A stretch of DNA of 8,595 nt from Polaromonas sp. YR568 (GTDB lineage: Bacteria; Pseudomonadota; Gammaproteobacteria; Burkholderiales; Burkholderiaceae): the NCBI GenBank assembly GCA_945871335.1, contig CAMBWM010000095.1, forward strand, positions 1-8,595, given 5' to 3'. Positions 5,922 through 8,595 of this stretch are shown here, piece after piece. Below the pieces are notes generated by a model that worked only from the letters and a program-made list of their open reading frames with translations, made no database searches and was not told the DNA's origin. The translations under genes and the position numbers were made by a program. Each line of letters opens with the position of its first letter. Position 1 is the stretch's first letter.

Positions 5922-7390
5922 TGCTCTTGGGCCATGGCGGCTTCTGACTGCAGCGAAATCGGTTTGCCTATGAATTCACTCAAGCCAGCCAGGTGCTGAC
6001 TTTCCTCGTCTAAAAAGAGCTCTATCACTTGCGGCGACGCCACCACCCTGAATTCACGCGGATTGAATTGCCGAGCTTCACGCAGTATTTCACGCAAGAT
6101 GTCGTAACTTACGCTGCGCGCCGTTTTAACGACACCCTTGCCGGAGCAAACACTGCAAGGTTCGCACAGTTGATGCGACAGCGACTCACGCGTGCGTTTG
6201 CGCGTCATCTCAAGAAGTCCCAAAGCAGAAAAGCCATTGACAGTCGTTTTGATGCGGTCACGTTCAAGCTGCTTTTTAAACTCGGCCAGCACCGTATCAC
6301 GGTGATTGTCCCGCAGCATGTCGATGAAATCAACAATGACGATGCCGCCCAAGTTACGCAGCCGCAGTTGCCTGGCAATGGCTTGCGCAGCCTCGAGGTT
6401 GGTCTTGAAGATAGTCTCTTCTAAATTGCGCGCACCCACAAAACCACCTGTATTCACATCAACAGTGGTCAAGGCTTCAGTCTGGTCAACAATAAGATAA
6501 CCGCCGGACTTGAGTTCAACGCGACGACCGAGCGCGCGGGTAATCTCTTCGTCAATATTGAATAAATCAAAAATTGGTCGCTCTCCTGTGTAGAGCTGTA
6601 TTTTTGAACGGGTTGCCGGCATGAACTCTTCTGCAAAAGTCTGCAAGCGCTCGAATTGCTCGCGCGAGTCAACGCGAATTGACTGGGTCCCTTCAGAAGC
6701 CACGTCGCGCAGCACACGCTGCAACAAGTTCAGGTCCTGGTGCAACACCGAGCTTGGCGGCAAGCGTAAGGAGGCTTCTTTAATGCGCGTCCAGGTTTTA
6801 CGCAAATAGAAAATATCTTCGCTTAACTGTGCGTCACTGGCATCTTCTGCGTTGGTGCGCAAAATAAAACCGCCGCCGGCTTCGCCGGCCAGCGCTTGCA
6901 GCCGTTCGCGTAATTCTTCGCGTTGCTTAGGCGCTATTTTTTGGGACACGCCAATGTGTTGGTCTTGCGGCAGAAAAACCAGCAGCCGCCCTGCGATGCT
7001 GATTTGCGCTGTCAGACGGGCGCCCTTGGTGCCGATCGGGTCTTTAAGCACCTGCACCATGATCGCCTGACCTACAAAAAGCTGTCTTTCAATCGGTTCC
7101 GGCTGGCTGGCTGCAGGCGCATTCCCTTTGGCGGCATCAGTCTCAGCGTGCCGGTGGTTGATGCTGCTCATGAGGTCTGCAACATGCAAAAACGCAGTGC
7201 GGTCCAGGCCGATGTCAATGAAGGCGGACTGCATGCCGGGCAAGACCCTCACCACCTTGCCCAGGTAGACATTACCGACAAGGCCCCGCTCGAGCGAGCG
7301 TTCGACGTGGAGCTCTTGCACGGCGCCATGCTCCACCACGGCAACACGGCTCTCTTGGGGGGACCAATTGATCAAAATTTCTTGCGGCAT
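5900..7390 (-). CDS. rng: Ribonuclease G
   Basis: Endoribonuclease of the RNase E/G family that matures the 5' end of 16S rRNA and cuts AU-rich single-stranded mRNA. The 496-aa length suits RNase G: it lacks the long C-terminal degradosome scaffold of RNase E. An N-terminal S1 RNA-binding domain (about 36-130, GNVYLGKVVRVLPGMQSAFIDIG) is interrupted by an Ala/Pro-rich insert (81-102). The catalytic DNase I-like domain carries the two metal-binding aspartates, Asp311 in TTVDVNTGG and Asp354 in VIVDFIDM. The Cys-rich Zn-link CEPCSVCSGKG (C409, C412, C415) joins subunits in the family. It starts 16 bases after maf on the same strand, with no clear Shine-Dalgarno of its own, so coupling to maf is likely. 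Its last 22 bases overlap the msbA 3' end. Confidence 0.95.
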   Translation of the reverse strand: MPQEILINWSPQESRVAVVEHGAVQELHVERSLERGLVGNVYLGKVVRVLPGMQSAFIDIGLDRTAFLHVADLMSSINHRHAETDAAKGNAPAASQPEPIERQLFVGQAIMVQVLKDPIGTKGARLTAQISIAGRLLVFLPQDQHIGVSQKIAPKQREELRERLQALAGEAGGGFILRTNAEDASDAQLSEDIFYLRKTWTRIKEASLRLPPSSVLHQDLNLLQRVLRDVASEGTQSIRVDSREQFERLQTFAEEFMPATRSKIQLYTGERPIFDLFNIDEEITRALGRRVELKSGGYLIVDQTEALTTVDVNTGGFVGARNLEETIFKTNLEAAQAIARQLRLRNLGGIVIVDFIDMLRDNHRDTVLAEFKKQLERDRIKTTVNGFSALGLLEMTRKRTRESLSHQLCEPCSVCSGKGVVKTARSVSYDILREILREARQFNPREFRVVASPQVIELFLDEESQHLAGLSEFIGKPISLQSEAAMAQEHYDIVLL

Positions 7391-7406
7391 GGGGTTCGTA
7401 TTGATT

Positions 7407-8009
7407 TCAGATTTTCAAGCCGGCAGCGCGCAAAATTTGTGCGCTTTCGTACAAAGGCAAACCCATGATGCCTGAATAGCTGCCGCTGATGCGCCTGATG
7501 TGCATGGCCGCTTGGCCTTGTACCGCGTAAGCGCCGGCTTTGCCCATAGGCTCACCGGTGGCAACGTAAGCCTTGATCTGGGCCGGCGACATGGGTGCAA
7601 AGCTAACACTGGACACGCTCAGAATCTCGCGGGTCTGACGGCCCTGCTGGACAGCCACCGCCGTCAGCACTCGGTGCGTGCGGCCTGCCAAGCTTGTGAG
7701 CATGCGCCGGGCTTGAATGAGATCGGCCGGCTTGCCTAAAATTTCACGGCCCAAAGCGACCGTGGTGTCGGAACACAGCACGGGTGCGGCAGGCAAGCCA
7801 CGTCGCTTCATGCGCGCCACCGCAGCCTCTAATTTGAGCCGGGTGACCCGCTGAACATAAGCCGCAGGCGCCTCCCGCCCATGAACTTCTTCCAAAGTTT
7901 CCGCGTCTTCGTCGGGATCCGGCAAAAGTAATTCAAACACCACGCCGAGTTGCGACAGCAACTGCGCACGGCGCGGACTCTGCGAAGCCAAGTAAATAAA
8001 TTCAGGCAT
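7407..8009 (-). CDS. maf: Maf-family nucleoside triphosphate pyrophosphatase (YhdE-like dTTP/UTP type)
   Basis: Cytoplasmic house-cleaning enzyme that hydrolyses non-standard or surplus nucleoside triphosphates to the monophosphate and pyrophosphate. The 200-aa product opens with the Maf signature [12 protein letters not shown] (residues 7-18). It has the catalytic acidic residue Asp81 in [10 protein letters not shown], then GKPAD, and near the end KAGAYAVQG (157-165) and [15 protein letters not shown]. These last motifs fit the YhdE subgroup (dTTP/UTP) better than YceF (m7GTP), judged from recalled family sequences. ATG 8009 is chosen because the signature begins just after it. An in-frame start at 8144 would add 45 unconserved residues and run into rlmH. 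It lies between rlmH (52-base gap) and rng, the common betaproteobacterial order. Confidence 0.92.
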   Translation of the reverse strand: MPEFIYLASQSPRRAQLLSQLGVVFELLLPDPDEDAETLEEVHGREAPAAYVQRVTRLKLEAAVARMKRRGLPAAPVLCSDTTVALGREILGKPADLIQARRMLTSLAGRTHRVLTAVAVQQGRQTREILSVSSVSFAPMSPAQIKAYVATGEPMGKAGAYAVQGQAAMHIRRISGSYSGIMGLPLYESAQILRAAGLKI

Positions 8010-8061
8010 AAATGCTATTGTCAGGCCAGCACATGAGCCGGATTTCCCGCAGGGGCAAGGT

Positions 8062-8529
8062 CTACTCCCGATGGTAAGGATGGTTGACCGTGATGCTCCA
8101 GGCGCGGTACAGCTGCTCAATGAGCAAAACACGCACCATGGCATGCGGCAAGGTCAGGTCAGACAGGCGGATACGTTCATGGGCGGCCTGCTTAAAGGCA
8201 GGATCCAGCCCATCCGGTCCGCCAATGACGATGGCGACGTCTCCCCCTTCGCGCTGCCAGTGGAGCAGTTTGTCGGCCAAGGCCATGGTGGTCACGGCCG
8301 TGCCGCGCTCGTCGAGAGCGACGCTGCGCATGCCTTTGGGTATAACGGCCTCAATGCGTGCGCGCTCGGCGGCCAGCAAGCTGTCCAAGGTCTTGGAGGC
8401 GCGGGCCTCAGTCTTGACCGCCTTCAGCTCGACCTTGAGTTCGGGAGGAAATCGCTTGGCGTAATCGTCGTAGGCGGTTTGTGCCCAATCGGGCACACGT
8501 TGACCGACCGCGACGATCAGCAGCTTCAT
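8062..8529 (-). CDS. rlmH: 23S rRNA (pseudouridine1915-N3)-methyltransferase RlmH
   Basis: SPOUT-class enzyme that methylates pseudouridine 1915 in helix 69 of 23S rRNA on the assembled 70S ribosome, using S-adenosylmethionine. The product is 155 aa, the usual family length. It starts [10 protein letters not shown], has LDERG (72-76), the SAM-binding knot motif VIGGPDGL (101-108), and the invariant tail NHPYHRE that reaches the active site. The ATG overlaps the stop codon of the upstream rsfS frame (ATGA at 8529-8526), and GGAG stands 3 bases before it, indicating translational coupling. Neighbours rsfS and maf share ribosome and RNA housekeeping roles. Nothing is unusual in the protein. Confidence 0.97.
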   Translation of the reverse strand: MKLLIVAVGQRVPDWAQTAYDDYAKRFPPELKVELKAVKTEARASKTLDSLLAAERARIEAVIPKGMRSVALDERGTAVTTMALADKLLHWQREGGDVAIVIGGPDGLDPAFKQAAHERIRLSDLTLPHAMVRVLLIEQLYRAWSITVNHPYHRE

Positions 8530-8595
8530 GCGCTCCGGGTGGCTTTCTTGGCGGCGACCTTTTTAGGTGCAGCTTTTTTGGCAGCCGGTTTTTTC
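8526..8595 (-). CDS. rsfS: C-terminal end of ribosome silencing factor RsfS (partial)
   Basis: Only the last 22 codons and the stop are inside the window. They form a Lys/Ala-rich tail, [17 protein letters not shown] followed by ATRSA, ending at TGA 8528-8526, which overlaps the rlmH ATG by 4 bases. The identification rests on position: rsfS (Iojap family, which binds ribosomal protein uL14 and blocks subunit joining) directly precedes rlmH in many proteobacteria, and I recall Burkholderiales versions with basic AKKA-type extensions. The tail itself has no family-specific motif and also resembles histone H1-like proteins, so the name depends on context. Confidence 0.6.
   Translation of the reverse strand, partial: KKPAAKKAAPKKVAAKKATRSA

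Noticed and set aside
6875..6889. Perfect GCCGGC-TTC-GCCGGC inverted repeat
   Set aside because: It lies inside the rng coding region, encodes AGEAG by repeated Ala-Gly codons, and has no U-tract or gene boundary nearby; chance in GC-rich coding DNA is sufficient.
8010..8144. N-terminal extension of Maf to an upstream start at 8144
   Set aside because: The extra 45 residues are Cys/Ser-rich and unconserved, overlap rlmH coding sequence, and the Maf signature begins a few residues after ATG 8009.

Overview
The window reads as a stretch of chromosome from a betaproteobacterium, most likely order Burkholderiales and probably close to Comamonadaceae (Polaromonas/Rhodoferax-like). This is inferred from protein character recalled from those groups (TolB, MsbA, RNase G) and from the order rsfS-rlmH-maf-rng; no database search was run. 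The window is densely coding. The longest stretch without a main gene is about 205 bases, between tolB and msbA. I see no tRNA, rRNA, CRISPR array, insertion sequence or phage gene.

Layout, left to right. Positions 1-1040 (minus strand) hold a YeeE/YedE-type membrane transporter for a sulfur compound, cut by the left edge. Positions 1076-3913 (minus strand, read right to left) hold tolB, pal and cpoB, the periplasmic and outer-membrane half of the Tol-Pal envelope-constriction system. The inner-membrane half, tolQRA, is not next to them. Positions 3914-4118 are a divergent control region that also contains a well-placed 29-codon upstream ORF running into the next gene. Positions 4119-5921 (plus strand) hold msbA, the lipid A-core flippase, starting at TTG; it is the only large gene on the plus strand. 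Positions 5900-8595 (minus strand) hold a tight housekeeping operon read as rsfS (3' end only), rlmH, maf and rng: ribosome silencing, 23S rRNA methylation, nucleotide sanitation and RNase G.

How the genes fit together. The left and middle parts concern the cell envelope: MsbA moves lipid A-core across the inner membrane, while TolB, Pal and CpoB tie outer-membrane invagination to peptidoglycan synthesis at division. The right part concerns ribosome and RNA maturation. msbA sits in inverse orientation between the two, head-to-head with tolB and overlapping the 3' end of rng tail-to-tail by 22 bases.

I do not see a wholly new system. The items most worth a second look are the upstream ORF that overlaps the TTG start of msbA, a compound hairpin that fills the gap between cpoB and the transporter start, an exact-length 21-bp tandem repeat coding for coiled-coil heptads in CpoB, an Arg-Arg-containing signal sequence with an ambiguous start on TolB, and the overlapping convergent ends of msbA and rng.
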